A stretch of DNA of 64,000 bases from NCBI RefSeq assembly GCF_024323335.1, contig NC_066581.1:295502536-295566535 (forward strand), written 5' to 3'. Under the pieces are notes generated by a model. It was not told the origin of the DNA, searched no databases, and saw nothing but the letters and a program-made list of their open reading frames with translations. This DNA is from Lathyrus oleraceus. Lineage: Eukaryota; Streptophyta; Magnoliopsida; Fabales; Fabaceae. The position numbers and the translations under genes were made by a program. Shown one piece after another: positions 1 to 11,897 of the stretch (within the stretch, counting starts at the first letter, position 1; the number at the start of each line of letters is the position of its first letter).

Positions 1-443
1 ATGAGATCTTTAGGATGATCCTTCTGAATTCTGATAGAGGGTCCCGTATTAACTTTATCAACTTCAGGTTCAGCTTAAGTGGACTCACTCTCATTACTTT
101 TGTCCATGAGATCAGTTGGGGCATCATTCAGAAATGTTTCAACATCGTCTGTGACATCAGTCTCTTGATCATCAACAACAACATTGATAGATTCCATCAT
201 AACTTTTGTTCTGGAATTAAAAACTCTAAAGGCTCTGCTGTTTGTTGAGTAGCCCAGAAATATTCCTTCATCACTCTTGGGGTCCATTTTCCTTCTTTGT
301 TCACGATCAGCCAAGATATAACATTTACTACCAAACACATGGAAGTATTTAATAGTAGGTCTTCTTCCCTTCCAGACTTCATATAAAGTGGTTGGGGTCC
401 CTTTCCTCAAGGTAACTCTGTTGTGAACATAACAAGTTGTGTT
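1..443 (-). pseudogene. Ty1/copia pol fragment (integrase C-terminal part and linker to RT)
   Basis: Read on the minus strand, this encodes the stretch just after the copia integrase core: a CYVHNRV motif, then the FGSKCYILADREQRRKMDPK and EGIFLGYS motifs that copia polyproteins carry before the reverse transcriptase. An acidic linker follows (VVVDDQETDVTDDVE). The main frame ends in a stop near position 73, but recognisable linker coding (NTGPSIRIQKDHPKD) runs on to base 1, so the element continues outside the window. At about 443 the copia homology stops abruptly against plus-strand gypsy integrase sequence, so one element was cut by the other. Fragment only; not functional. Confidence 0.8.
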
Positions 444-1327
444 CATAGTCATTTAGAGGTTGGGCTTTGGATTTGATTGGGGAAATTCGACCACCATCAT
501 CTAAGAATCAGAGGTATATCTTGGTCGACATTGATTATTTTACGAAACGGATCGAAGTTGTACCTTTACCAAATGTAAGCCAAGAAGATGTGATCGATTT
601 TATCCAGAAACATATTATTTATAAATTTGGAATCCCAGAGACTACCACAACAGATCAAGGATCAATATTTACTGGTCGAAAGATGCAAGAATTTGCTAAG
701 GAAATGGGCTTCAAATTGTTAACTTTTACGCCATATTATGCTCAGACTAATGGTCAGGTCGAAATAGCTACTAAGGTGATTATTGGTTTGATTAAGAAAC
801 ATGTGGGGAAGAAGCCTATAAATTTGCACAAAACTTTAGATCAGATTTTGTGGGCATGTCGTACCTCTCCCAAGGAAGCCACAAATTCAACCCCTTTTCG
901 AATGACCTTTGGTCATGATGTAGTTCTACTAGTAGAAATTTACCTACAATCTATAAGTATTCAGAGGCATCATGAAATTCCATCAGAGTCATATTGTAAC
1001 ATGATGTTGGATGAGCTAATCGATCTAGATGAAGAGAGACTAAATGCTTTGGAGTTATTAAAATAGCAGAAGAAGAGAGTAAAAAGCTCTTAATAGAAGA
1101 AGGTAAAAATTAAAACATTTTCGTCTGAAGACTTGGTATGGAAATTTGTTCTTCCAATGGATCGAAAGGATAGGACCTTAGGGAAGTGGTCTCCCAAGTG
1201 GGAAAGCCCTTTTCAAATTTTGTAAGTATTCTCTAATGGAGCCTATGAGATTGAGGAACTTAGCGAAGACAAAATAATCTTGAGAGTGAATGGAAAATAT
1301 TTGAAAAGATATAAGCCAACACTCTAA
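444..1327 (+). pseudogene. Ty3/gypsy (Tat-type) integrase C-terminal half, 5' truncated
   Basis: The plus strand opens with the integrase-core signature GWALDLIGEIRPPSSKNQRY and continues through TTDQGSIFTGRKM (second catalytic Asp) and YYAQTNGQVE (catalytic Glu). The open part ends at 1066, a run of stops follows, and the C-terminal part resumes: DRKDRTLGKWSPKWESPFQI, then LRVNGKYLKRYKPTL with a stop at about 1327. Motif order and spacing match Ty3/gypsy integrases of the Tat/Ogre group. Nothing upstream of integrase (gag, protease, RT, RNase H) is present; homology begins exactly where the copia fragment ends. Substitutions and stops make it non-functional. It sets the orientation of the element whose antisense ORF and LTR follow. 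Confidence 0.85.
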
Positions 1328-1494
1328 GAAATAAAAATAAGAAATGAGTAATTGTGTATAATTTAAGCATAGCCAATATGGTAAAAGGTGCCAAAATGAT
1401 TTAAATTTGTATTAAAGGCCCAAAGGGATAATATTCATTACAACCAAGACTTATATTCATTACATCAAATAGGCAAAAAATGGAAAAGGAGACT

Positions 1495-4214
1495 AGAACT
1501 AAAAAGGGAGATTGGCCTTTATATGGAGGTACTTTGTTTTGAGAAGTTCCAGGCGTTTCTCACATAAATACCGTTTTGACCGGAGAAGTATGATTTTTGA
1601 TTCAAGTTTTCGCGCTTTTTCGACGAACTCCATGCAAAACTCTAGTTATTTAGCCTACAAGGCATCATCGAACTCCAGAAGTTCACTTTTGCGCTTTTAG
1701 GCTTCAGAGATTTTGGCCTGCAGTTCCTCTATTTGTTTTCTCCATGAAGTAATGTCATGTTCATGGCCTTCGATCTCCTCTTTATTCTTTTGTTTCGTCT
1801 GCTCCAGTTCCATTGCCTTGTTGATAGACTCAATGGCAGCATTCCAAGCAGCTGCTTCAGAACCAACTTTCTTTTTTATCTCTCTGGTTAGCTGGGGTAA
1901 TAGCTTATGATCTTCGACAACTTGGTCGATCATAGTGCCTATCTCCAAGTTGACATTGGCCACTTCAGGGGAAGCTTCTAGTAGATTGACTTGGTTAAGA
2001 AGAGGCTTCAATGTTAAAAGGGCAGAAGGATCAGCCAGTAGAAGCAGGAACAAGTCACCCTTGAAGACTTTTTCCTTGATTTTTGAAAGCACTTCATATG
2101 TAGGCGTACTCGAAGGTTGATCATCAGATGCCGTAGCAGTGCTAAGGCTTTTCTCATAAGAGCTCTCCCTACAGCTTAACATAGCTTTCAGATATTCAAG
2201 GGGTTGGTTTCATTTTAGAATAACTAGTTCTTCTATAGAGAAACCCCTAGTGCTTCCTGTCGAAACTCTGCCTTTTGGAATAACTGCAATGGTTGGAGTG
2301 ACAAGAGTTTGACTTTGAGTCTGTCCTTCACCTATGTCCTGGTTCCCCTCATCATTGTTGTCCTCTTCTTCGAAGCCTCCATCATCATCACCAACGTTAA
2401 GTAGGGTATGGTTACCTTCGTCTTCCTCATCCATTACTGTATCTTCGCCATCGTTACCCTCTTGTCGGGGATCGACTGTGCCTTCGACGTTGGGTGAACC
2501 GTCTCCAGGATTGTCTCCAACTTGAACTTATTCCTCCACTACCATGGTATCTTAGTTCACTCCATCTTGGTCCTCTTCGCTTGAATTAGCTTCGTGATCG
2601 GAACCGCTGGTATGTGAATGTTGGGTATTGGTCTTTGGTGGCGAAGTATCAAGCTCACCAACAATGGGTTGATTTATTTCACTCATGGAGCTTTTCTCAG
2701 ATGAAGGTCGATAGGTAGGTTTGCCAGCGCTATTGAGGACAACTGCTATGGAAACTGGCGCGGAGGAAGTTGTAGCTATTGTTCGAGCGGCAGTACCTGC
2801 ACCATCCTGAAACCAGAACAATCGAAAGATAAGTGGTGGAAGACAATAAATCAACTAATCAAGATAGAGTGAGGTTTTTTTTACCTTGTCTCCTTCGACC
2901 CCAGAGCTGGAGTTATCACTTTCGCTCTGAGTCGCTGCTATCTTCGCTGTGGTCTCTAGGGTAGGCTCTTAGATAGTTAATGCAGTAGGCCTTTCTTGGA
3001 AAGCTTTGTTGGAGGATGGATCAAAGCTTCAATGATATTTGGTTGTTGTTTTCTCTTCCTGGAAGTAAGGTCGAGCACAGGTGACAGGTCCTCTTCGTTA
3101 GAATCTATTATGACAGGGGTTTCTGTTGTTTTGTTTTGGATTTTTATTGGGGTTAGAAGAGGTTTTTGAGCAACCTGAATTTGATATTGAAGTATTAGTA
3201 CCATTAGACATAAAAAAGAGTAAAAAGGGTAATACTAAGATATACCTTTGTAGGATTACTGCCTCCCTCAGTCTTCGATTTGACTGGCCTTCTGATTATT
3301 GGTTTCTTGGGTGGGACCCTAGTGGCTAAAAGAAAAAATAACATCGAACAGTTAGTGCAAGCTAAGGGTGGATATCCTAATAGAGGGGTATGATTTGAGA
3401 AAAACCTCTGATGTCACACCTTCATATATGTCTGATTCGATATGAACATCTTCGATCCCTATATGAAGATGCCCTTTGAAACTATCTAGAGTATGCTTAG
3501 TCGCAACCACCCACTGGGATTTTTTTTGTGACTGCTGTTGAAGGATTTTAATGGTGTCCCCACAGATAAACCAGTCTGGAAATGGAGGGGCAAGGGCCAC
3601 TCCAAAGTCTGCATTTGGCAGTTGAGGAAATTTTGGGGGAAACAATTTGAAAGCCATTTCGTAGCGTTTCTCATGAGGAACGTACGAACGTATTTTCAGA
3701 GTTTCCATTTTCTTTGAAAATTTTTCCTTTAGCGTAGCAGCTGCTTTGCGGATGGTTCGACTAAGATCATCGGGCCTATAGGCAGTTTCAAAGTAATTTT
3801 GGAACGCTTAAAGTTCTTTGATGAGTGTGTAATTACCTTTTTTGGTTCTTTCCTGCACAAGAAGAAAAGCTTTACCAATATGTTGGATAAAGGAGGGGAC
3901 ATCATAGAACTCTTCAGTATAGTATGCATTCCACCATCTCCCAAAATCTCGAGTACAGAGGAAGTTAGCCTCAAAGTTGATAAGGGTAAGTTGGGTCTTA
4001 CCAATGTATCTAGCTAGATGTTTAAGGATTGTGGCTTTATTATGGAATGTGTTTTAGAGGAGGAGGCTACCCTTTCTGTCATACAAGCACTTTGGGAGAG
4101 CCTAAATTAACCCAAACTGTCGAGCTACAAGGTTGGGTTGATAGGCGATCAAAGTAACTTGAACCTTCAAGGGGTTTAGTCAAAGGTTAAGACCCTAGGA
4201 GTCAAAAAGGCTTC
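1495..4214 (-). pseudogene. Antisense ORF of the Tat-type element, C-terminal part (broken, coiled-coil end)
   Basis: This continues the antisense protein that starts at 5543. Reading frames are broken by stops and frameshifts but a protein-like order persists. Positions 3352-4004 encode globular segments (NFEANFLCTRDFGRWWNAYY in one frame, then the MAFKLFPPKFPQLPNADFGV region). Acidic and Ser/Thr-rich linkers lie at about 2210-2850 (EEEDNNDEGNQDIGEGQTQS). A helical, Lys/Glu-rich segment at 1697-2182 (HEHDITSWRKQIEELQAKIS) continues after a stop to about 1512 as likely coiled coil. The layout of globular N-terminus, disordered acidic middle and coiled-coil end resembles the antisense accessory ORF known in Tat-lineage gypsy elements. 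I would not assign a function. Confidence 0.6.
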
Positions 4215-5543
4215 CTAAATCAGTAGAGATTTTGTCTCTCGTTTTTTGGAGGGAGATGGGAAAGGCCTTGTAAACCATTCCGAACCATACTTCCTGGCAG
4301 CGAAGGGGGCCATGCTCGAAGTAAATACATGGCGCTTGGCGAACATCATGATAAAACCCTTGAAAGTTGGTCGAAGAGCTTGTCCTTCGTCGTTGGGGGT
4401 TAGATGGGCCAATATAATTCCTTCGATTCCTTTGTTTTTCACTTCCTCAGCTTCTTCATCGACGAAGCCTTTATTGGGTAGACTTGCCTCGAATGTGGCA
4501 TTAAGGCAGAGTTGTAATAGCCAAAAGGGACCAGAGAGGAGGAGATTTCCTTTTTCCCCCGAGTTCTTCAGTTGAGTGACTCCATCACTCAATGATTCAT
4601 AAAGGCTCGCTAGTATCATTTTGCTTAAGCAAACATCATGCCTAACATGTAATTGGTTCGCCAGGGTAATGTACTTCTTGGCGACTTGTAGAGATTTCGA
4701 GCAGAACACAGAATGAGATAGCCACAGAGCTAATAAATCTATGTGTTCCACATCAGAGATGGTGTCAGTGTCTTTGTTATGATAGTGCATAATGTGGGTC
4801 GAATACGCAGCTCTAGAGGTCGAAAAAGCTATAGTATCCTCAGAATCAATATCAGGGTCATATGTGTGTCCAGTGGGTGTTAGCTCTGTGATAGCGGCTA
4901 GGTCAAAAAGTGTTGGTATGATCATGCCACATGGAAGGTGGAAGGTGTAATGTGTGTTATCCCAAAAATACAGTGAAGAAACCAACATAGAAGTGCTATA
5001 CTCCAAGCCTACTTTCGACAACATTATCAGGTCGTAAATTCCCATGTCTTTCCAGTTTTGGGCTTTGGTTTTTTCTATTTTGTTTAGCCATTCCAAATAA
5101 TTTTTTGGGTCTTTGAATAAGGGAGTAGCATGAAAAACTCTAATGTCGTTGTTCATGAATCTCAAATCTATGGTTTCATTTGTTTTTCGGTTTTCAGCAG
5201 CGGTTAGTTCAACCCTAGGTTTCTTCGCTTTCCCTATGGATTTACATTTATGGTAAGAGGGAAAGTATTCCTTAAGTTTGCTAAAATCAGTGTCTAAATC
5301 ATCCAAAGGTCCAGATAATATGAGTTTTACCAGAAACAAAAATAGGGATAAGTACCTGGGAAGCGTAAATCCTTTGTTGTCCTCAGTTTTGGGTTCTGGG
5401 ATGTATTGTTGATTACCCACCATTAATTGACCAGGTAATATGGTGAAAGGAGGGAGTTATGAAATCTTCTTAGGAGCTTTTGACTTGACAGAAGTCTTGG
5501 TAGCTTTGCTTACTTCTTTGGAGGTTTTGCTTAAGGTTTCCAT
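4215..5543 (-). pseudogene. Antisense plant-mobile-domain-like ORF, N-terminal part
   Basis: The longest clean frame runs from 5423 to 4215 (402 codons). In the same frame 40 codons upstream, at 5543, lies a better-looking ATG with a Lys/Ser-rich beginning (METLSKTSKEVSKATKTSVK). It is separated by one TAA at about 5457-5459 that could be a CAA changed by C-to-T, so the original start was probably 5543. The body has features I associate with the plant mobile domain (aminotransferase-like) found in transposons: the YLEWLNKIEKTKAQNWKDMG and SLYFWDNTHYTFHLPCGMI segments, followed by TPTGHTYDPD. It lies antisense downstream of integrase and before the probable 3' LTR, where Tat-group elements carry an extra antisense ORF. 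Function unknown; host-gene capture is possible. Confidence 0.65.
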
Positions 5544-5671
5544 CGTTGTTGAAAGTTGGAAGAAGAGGAGATAACCTGGGTTTTTTGATTGAAGATTGTT
5601 TGAGGATGAATAGTTATAATGTTTGAGAGTTCAGAAGGCGTAAAGAGTGGAATTGGTGAGTTTGTGGCTTT

Positions 5672-5681
5672 TATAAGCGTG
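5672..5681 (-). promoter_or_regulatory. TATA-like box upstream of the antisense ORF
   Basis: On the minus strand a CTTATAAAAG motif lies about 130 bases upstream of the probable antisense ATG at 5543. That leaves room for a leader of roughly 100 bases. It would give the antisense ORF a promoter of its own, separate from the LTR promoter that drives the sense strand. Motif and spacing are seen; promoter activity is inferred. Confidence 0.4.
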
Positions 5682-6009
5682 CTTGGAAGAAAAATCGTTT
5701 CAAATCAACATTAATGCTTGACAAGTTAGTGAGACACGTGTCTTTCTTGGATGGTGTGATGCAGAGGTGGTAATTAATGCCTTAACCCACGATCTCCTAG
5801 GGTCTAGGAAATGTGATGATTAAAAGATTCGGTTGTGGGTTGAAGAGACATGGTAAGGAAAAAGGTAATGATGACTCTGACGTCACCAGACAGCTGGAAG
5901 AAACTGAAACGTTTTGTAACATTGGAACATTTGGCAACATGCCAGAGTTATCCAAGGCGTCAAAGCATGTTCTCAAAAATTCCTTTATCTTCTATGTGTT
6001 GAAAATAAC

Positions 6010-6840
6010 ATTTTTGGGGGGCTATTTGTTGGCTCTTAATTTTGATGCCCATTATAAGAGTTAAAAAATGGAATTTCATATGAAGATGCTTTTGACTGAA
6101 TCTGATATTGGAAGCTCTAGTCGAAAGTTCCTGGATGAGGATGATCAGTATGCAGTAGGGACTTAGAAATATTCTTTACTGTTTGAAGACAATTTCGACT
6201 AGAAATTCAAAATTTAAATAAAGGAGGGAACTTTGTTCTTATCTGAAATTGCTAAAGATACACGTGGAGCATAATGGATAGTTGCATCCATGCAAAGCTC
6301 CATTTGTCTCGACGTGATTGAAAGGCCATTAGAAGCAGTTATTTCGATTAGTATAAATAGAGGGTCTTAGTATTAGGACCATGTGTGTCAAAGTGTGTAC
6401 AAAATCTGTAAAATTTACCAAGTACCCATGTGTAGAGAAACAGTAAATTGAGAAATGTACATTCATTTTACACCATTGTCATTTACTTTGAAGTAATTCA
6501 ATTTATCTTTATTTTCCAGAAATACTTCTTTATTTTAAGGATTCATCTTTGTTGCTAGTTATCTTCGTTCTTACAATGCTTCTCTTTAATTTGTGTTGGT
6601 CTTTTAGTGTTTAAGTATTTTCACTAATCACCAGCATTACAAACACTGTCGAAGTGTTCACATTTACTAGATTTCACTTTAAACAATTAGCACATGTCCA
6701 TGGATCAATCTGATTGATCCTGTAAGTAACCAAATTTAGTAATTTGGAAGATCTACGGTTGTTTACCAATATTCACGGTAAACAGGAGTTCTGAAAGGTT
6801 TGCCACTATTGGTCATGTTCTACCTGGGTAGCCTAGATCA
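6010..6840 (+). repeat. Probable 3' LTR of the Tat-type gypsy element (approximate ends)
   Basis: A purine tract TTTTGGGGGGC at about 6014-6023 looks like a polypurine tract. It is followed by AT-rich sequence with a clear TATA box (GTATAAATAGAGG near 6352) and then a leader-like region, as expected for U3-R-U5. The right edge is uncertain and lies before the Athila-like fragment at about 6850. No second copy of this LTR is in the window, so the ends cannot be fixed by alignment. Confidence 0.45.
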
Positions 6841-6849
6841 GCTGCACAT

Positions 6850-7920
6850 TATCCATCATATTTGTTCTAAAATTCTGCATTTTGTCCCATCTGCTCCATC
6901 ATTGTTATTTGTTGTGTTTGCATTTGATTTATATGATGCATCATATTTGTCAATTGTTGATGCATGGCATTAATCAGGCTGTCACGCTCAGCGTCTGTGG
7001 CAATCCGGGCGTGCATCTCACTAAGTATGTTACCAAGTGTAGTGCATGTGGCTCCGGTAGAAGTACCTGCAAAATGGTTAGAAAAATATGTTGTGGTGTG
7101 TGCAGGTGAATCAGGAGTATGAGGGGAATGGTATGGTGAGGGTTCATTCACTAGAGAGCCTTGCTCTCTCTAACCATACTCATCATCGATGTCCCCTCCA
7201 ACATTGGCATTCTCAGGAATGTCCATGGGCATCGATCTGACCTCAACACCGACATTCAAATTATAGATCCAATTTGCCCTGATCTACATATTTGTGCAGT
7301 CCGGGAAAGGTAAAGCAACACTAGGGACCTCCCTGTTACTAATCATCAGGGAATATATCCCATCCCTCATAGTTTTAATCAACCGCGAATGGCGGTAGGA
7401 AACAATATCAAGGTAGGGTATGGGTATAGAGGATCAAGTTTGGAAAGCTCGGCTTCTAAGCCTATTGCACGAGCTATAGAGGTAATCACTCCTCCAACAG
7501 AGATATGCCCATTTTTAGAAGTGTTAATCGCTTGCATGTGTGGTAGCATAAATGGGGCGGAATTAACTCCAGTGGGTGCGAAAACACTATGAGTATAAAA
7601 CAACTCTTTAGCATTTATTTTATTATTGTTTTCTCGGCCAAAAATGGTTTGTGCAAATATTTGGCGAAAGTATCTAATGGTCGGGTTGGGGATGTGAGTT
7701 GCATTATTCCCCTCGAAACTGTCAACAATATTACTTGTTAATTGTTCCCAATAACTCCCAAACTCAAGTACCCAATCAGTATCTAAGGGTGTTTCACAAA
7801 CAACACCTTCACCATAGGGGAAGTGCAACAGGTCAGCTATAACATTTTGGTCATATGTGTATTCTTTGTGAAACATTCTAAATCTAACCAACCCGATAGA
7901 GCTAGAAGTCATCAAATGAG
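6850..7920 (-). pseudogene. ATHILA ORF1-like (gag-region) fragment
   Basis: The minus strand encodes a 178-codon open stretch at 7379-7915 with motifs of the Arabidopsis retrotransposon ORF-1 (ATHILA) family: FPYGEGVVCETPLDTDWVLE, IPNPTIRYFRQIFAQTIFGR and NAKELFYTHSVFAPTGVNSA. Downstream, after stops, is a Pro/Ser/His-rich and Gln-rich tail at 6867-7151 (HSPHTPDSPAHTTTYFSNHF, then MHQQLTNMMHHINQMQTQQ) typical of the C-terminus of these proteins. No LTR, RT or integrase belonging to it is visible next to it, so it is an isolated fragment. Family assignment is by recognition and fairly secure; function in the element is capsid-region protein by analogy. Confidence 0.7.
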
Positions 7921-8649
7921 TAGTATATGAGAGAGAACTTAAAAATCACAAGGTGAGCCTCACATAAATGGGGTCTTTTCATTCATAAAAATTAGTTAAA
8001 CCTACCCTATCTAACATCCATTTAATACTATTACATAATCCTAAACTATGAAGACAGTTATCACACTTGAGGAATTCATCATCTTCGTTTGAAGTGGAAG
8101 AGTTTTGGATATAGTCCTTTTGTTTCTCTATAATGAGATCTATCTCCTCTTCTACGGTTCTATTTTTAATTTCAAAAGAGGAGATAATATCCTTAGATGT
8201 AAAGATAACTTGTTTTAGTTTTTTTGTTAGTTTTTTTTTATAGATTCCAAATAAATCATGGTAAGATAAGTGAGAGGATACCTCATCGTCTTAATGATTT
8301 GCCATTAGATGGATGTTGGATTTTTCTTCTTCATCATCCAAGGATTCCATAGCATTATCTTCCCATGCAACATAAGCTTTCTTCTTTTTTTGAGTTTTTC
8401 TGAATTTCGTATTTACCTTCTTCAATAGGAGGCAATATGGTTTGATGTGTCCTTTCTTTCCACAGATGAAGTATGTTAGAACGAATGGTGTTTTTTCTTC
8501 ATCTTTTTCTTATTCTTATTTTTTCTATGTATCATTCTTCATAAATCTTTTGAAGCTCTTTACTATGAGAGCCATGTCACCATCAAAATCAGATTCCTCA
8601 GTTTTAAGTGCTAGACTTTTATTTTTCTTTTCTTCTTCTTCATCTACGG
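7921..8649 (-). pseudogene. Ty1/copia gag, C-terminal part with degenerate zinc knuckle
   Basis: Minus-strand coding resumes here from the gag N-terminal half at 12934-13392, interrupted by the Athila-type element. It shows LALKTEESDFDGDMALIVKS, typical of copia gag before the nucleic-acid-binding motif, then a zinc-knuckle-like YFICGKKGHIKPYC near 8420-8460 where the first Cys of the CCHC motif is Tyr. Further on are acidic and Lys-rich segments and FLKCDNCLHSLGLCNSIKW near 8000-8075. Several frameshifts and stops occur. The boundary with the Athila ORF1 fragment at about 7920-8000 is not sharp. Confidence 0.65.
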
Positions 8650-8654
8650 CAAGT

Positions 8655-9543
8655 TGATCATTGCATTTTGATGCACTCTATTTTACTTTTTGCTACAAAA
8701 ATTCTATAGTTTATCTTGTTGTTTTTTATTTTCTTTAGTATGTTTTATAAGGTTAGTTTATATTTTATTTTATTTTATTTTCGTTACGTATTTTTTGAAT
8801 AAGTTGTAATTTGACACTTTCTCACCGTGTTGATCATAACTTGGGCCGAATTTATGTTTTTCGGGTCGGGTGCTCTTAGAATCCAATTTTCTTATATTAT
8901 ATAAGCATATGCATAGTACTACTACTATTACTACTACTGGGGTATTCAGTTTACACAAAATTAAAATACACTGCTATAATTCCATGGAGAGCTAAACAAC
9001 CAAAGGTTGATTTATTGATTTCAGATTCCATCAAAACTTTGAGATTAATATAATTTCCAATTCAATTTCGATTTCTTTTCAATATTTCTATGAATCTTGT
9101 TTCCTTAATTAGATTTCTTATAGAATAGATTGGATAAAATATGATTGATGCATGTTCCTTAATTTAATTGCGTTTAACTTAGCTTTTTTGTTGATCCGCG
9201 TTATCTTTAACCGTATGCTTAATTCGACAAATAAGAACGTATTTCATATAGTATCGGTGAATCTTGTTTTATCGATGTTGTAATAGAATAGGAATGAATT
9301 CCTCTTAGGGAATATGCATATAATAATCTATGATAAGTCGAAAACCAAACTAGTAGATTAACTCGTTCATCATATCCGTATTTAGTTTATCTATTTTCGT
9401 TTATTTTTCTAAAACTTTGAAAGATACCTTTATTATTTATATCGGTTAAATTAATTAAGAGTCCTTGCGATACGACTCGAGTGTCGCTTTAGTATGCTAG
9501 ATTTTATTAACTCGTTTTTTGACCTGTGTGCGTCAACGAATCA
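8655..9543 (+). repeat. 5' LTR of the Athila-type element
   Basis: 889 bases, beginning TGATCATTGC and ending CGAATCA. It aligns along its length with 11898-12928 but lacks a block of about 140 bases present there (roughly 12085-12235). The short reading frame starting MCKLNTP in both LTRs is a by-product of the repeat, not a gene. Confidence 0.8.
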
Positions 9544-9546
9544 GAT

Positions 9547-9564
9547 TGGTGCTACAACCGAGAA
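9547..9564 (+). other. Degenerate primer binding site of the Athila-type element
   Basis: TGGTGCTACAACCGAGAA begins three bases after the 5' LTR. It keeps about 10 of 18 positions of the tRNA-Asp-type site (TGGCGCCGTTGCC...) used by Athila elements. Position is convincing; identity of the tRNA is tentative. Confidence 0.4.
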
Positions 9565-10100
9565 ATCTCTATTTATTTTAGCCAATTTTAGAATCCTAGT
9601 TTAGAGTCTTGTTAGAAATATTTTTTGATTTTTTGTTTTTGTTTGTTGATTTTAAAGGTTTCAGTATAGTGGTAAGTATCCCAACCTATCAGATGACTAT
9701 ATATGTTATTGTTTCGAATTGCTCCAACTTTTTTTCTATAATTTAAAAAAAAAACAAATAGTACTTCTTTAGAAGATACTTCTAATTGAATCTAAAAGTG
9801 AAAATTCCTCTTTTTTTCTATTTTATTTGAATTGTTATCTACTTTTATATTTTCAAAAAAAATTGTAGATTGTTATTTTATTTTATTTCATTTTTAGTCA
9901 TATTTTCATAATTATTAGATTTTATTTTCATCGTCTTTGCATTATATTTCATTTTTGATTTTATTAGTCATATTTAATAATGATTTTATTTTATTATGTA
10001 TTAATTTGATTTTTATTTTGATTTTATTAGTCATATTTGATAGTGATGTTATTTGATTATGTGTTGATTTGATACTGATTTTGAATTTGATAATCATATC

Positions 10101-10821
10101 ATGGATGATCAAAATATAACCTTAATAGAACTTGTATCACCTTATTCACTTTTTGGTGATTTCCATTCTTTGTCTGATTTTGATGACACTTATACTTGTA
10201 ATGTTTGTAATGACACTCACTTATGTTTAGTTTGTGCTGAAATTGGAGTTGCTTTACACGTTTATATTTCTTATGAGATTTCTACTTATACATTTGAGGT
10301 TGCATATGTAAATGTAGTTTCTGCTACCAAAATTTTGTCATTCATTGAGCAACCAACTGCTTTAGAGCTAAAGTCACTCCTACGTTTTAGAATTTAATAA
10401 AACATTTCCTGTAATAATTTCATCTAAATTTGAATTTGAACATGAACAAAAGTTGTTACAAGTATTGAGGAAACATAAGAAGGAAATTGGATAGACATTG
10501 GCTGACATTCTTGATATTAGGCCATCCATGTGTATACATAGGATCTTACTTGAAGATGGAGAAAAAGAAGTGAGACAACCCCTTAACCCTTTGATCCTTG
10601 ATTTTATGAAAAATGAGATCACTTTCACGTGCTTATTCGACACTTTTACTTATAGAAGATACTTATTTTATCTTGGAATAAAAAGCAAAGGCGCTCATAA
10701 AATTTTTAAAGTCAATGGACATCACCTTAAGTTATTCCATGAGAGCCCTACATTGGAAGAAGAAACTATAGAAGAACTCTCATTAGGAAAAGCTACTTAT
10801 TCATTCATGTATTTGTCTTGA
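10101..10821 (+). pseudogene. Ty3/gypsy pol remnant: pre-RT segment fused to post-integrase tail
   Basis: The first part encodes the segment that precedes gypsy RT (IEQPTALELKSL, VIISSKFEFEHEQKLLQVLR, RPSMCIHRILLEDGEKEVRQ). At about 10600 it jumps directly to the sequence that ends gypsy pol after integrase (KIFKVNGHHLKLFHESPTLE, then EELSL), stopping at 10819-10821. Protease-side context, RT, RNase H and integrase core are absent, so this is a deletion product of about one full pol. A one-base frame change near 10390 and a TAG at 10491-10493 (a Trp codon in relatives) also break it. Confidence 0.7.
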
Positions 10822-10835
10822 ATCCTCATATGTGT

Positions 10836-10837
<2 letters not shown>

Positions 10838-10869
<32 letters not shown>
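10838..10869. repeat. (TC)n microsatellite
   Basis: An uninterrupted TC dinucleotide run just after the stop of the gypsy pol remnant. Confidence 0.9.
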
Positions 10870-10872
<3 letters not shown>

Positions 10873-10904
10873 TTTATACTTGTTTATTTCATTGAAGACA
10901 ATGT

Positions 10905-11897
10905 ATATTTTAAGTGTGGGGGATGAATGTCATTTACTTTATTTGTCATTTACATTTAGTTTATTTTAAAAAAATAAACATGTTTTTCCTTTAGTTTTTG
11001 GGGTTGCGAATTTAAGTAATTTGTCCCTTCTCTTGACTAAAGGTTCATGGTGTGATGTGCGTGGTTCTATTTGCATTCTTTGTATGATAAGTAGGACTTA
11101 ATTCTAAATTATGCATCACATGTGGTAGATCATTATCCTTAGTGAGAATTTGAGTCTTATAATGGATGACATACAAAAATCTTGTTTTTTTTATTTCTTG
11201 TGTGATTCCAGTCATGTTTGTTAGTCACTATAGAACTTGATTTAACTCTTGGTGAAACTTTTAGTTTACATGTGAACACTGATATGATAAAGGCATTTTT
11301 TCTTATCTTATTTTTTAGCCACTTAGCCAAAGAGGCAACCTTGAAATTATCATCCTTTATTTGAAACTCCTTTGAGCCTATTTATCCCATTTTTTGTTTA
11401 TAACTCATTACAAGTCTAAAAGTAAAAAGAAAATATGATCCTATTTAAGGGGATGAAGGAGTCTTGTTATGAGTTATGCGGGGTTGAATTAGTATGTTTG
11501 TGATATTTTAACAGTTCGCAGAAAAAAAGAATGAAGAAAATTTATATTACTATTTATTTTGGAAAAAATGAAGAGGAAAAAAAAAGAAAAAGAAGAAAAA
11601 GAGAAAAGAGAAGAGAAAATAGTTGCGAAGAAGTTGTTTGAAAGTGAATAAAGTGATGATTAGTTCAACTCTCGCAGCTCCTTTTAAATTTTCTTTTGTC
11701 ACTTTAAATTTTAGCTTAGTAACCCTTAGAATTCATCTCACTCTTAATTTGGTCATGTTACAACCCGGATAAAGTCTGTTTGATCTTTGTGTGCATGTAT
11801 TTAAAGTGTGGGTGTTAAAGTTTTTTTCAAGCTTATGGTAGTTCTAACTTTCATGACGTGCTTTGAGTGTAAACAGATAACCTAAACACTTGACACT
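10905..11897 (+). other. 3' untranslated interior of the Athila-type element
   Basis: No coding potential is seen. It opens with AAGTGTGGGGGATGAATG, a polypurine-like motif often found after pol in this type of element, and contains a long A/G-only tract around 11564-11625. It ends at the 3' LTR at 11898. Confidence 0.5.

Noticed and set aside
4246..4575. 109-codon plus-strand frame within the antisense ORF
   Set aside because: Shadow of the antisense coding frame; no motif of its own.
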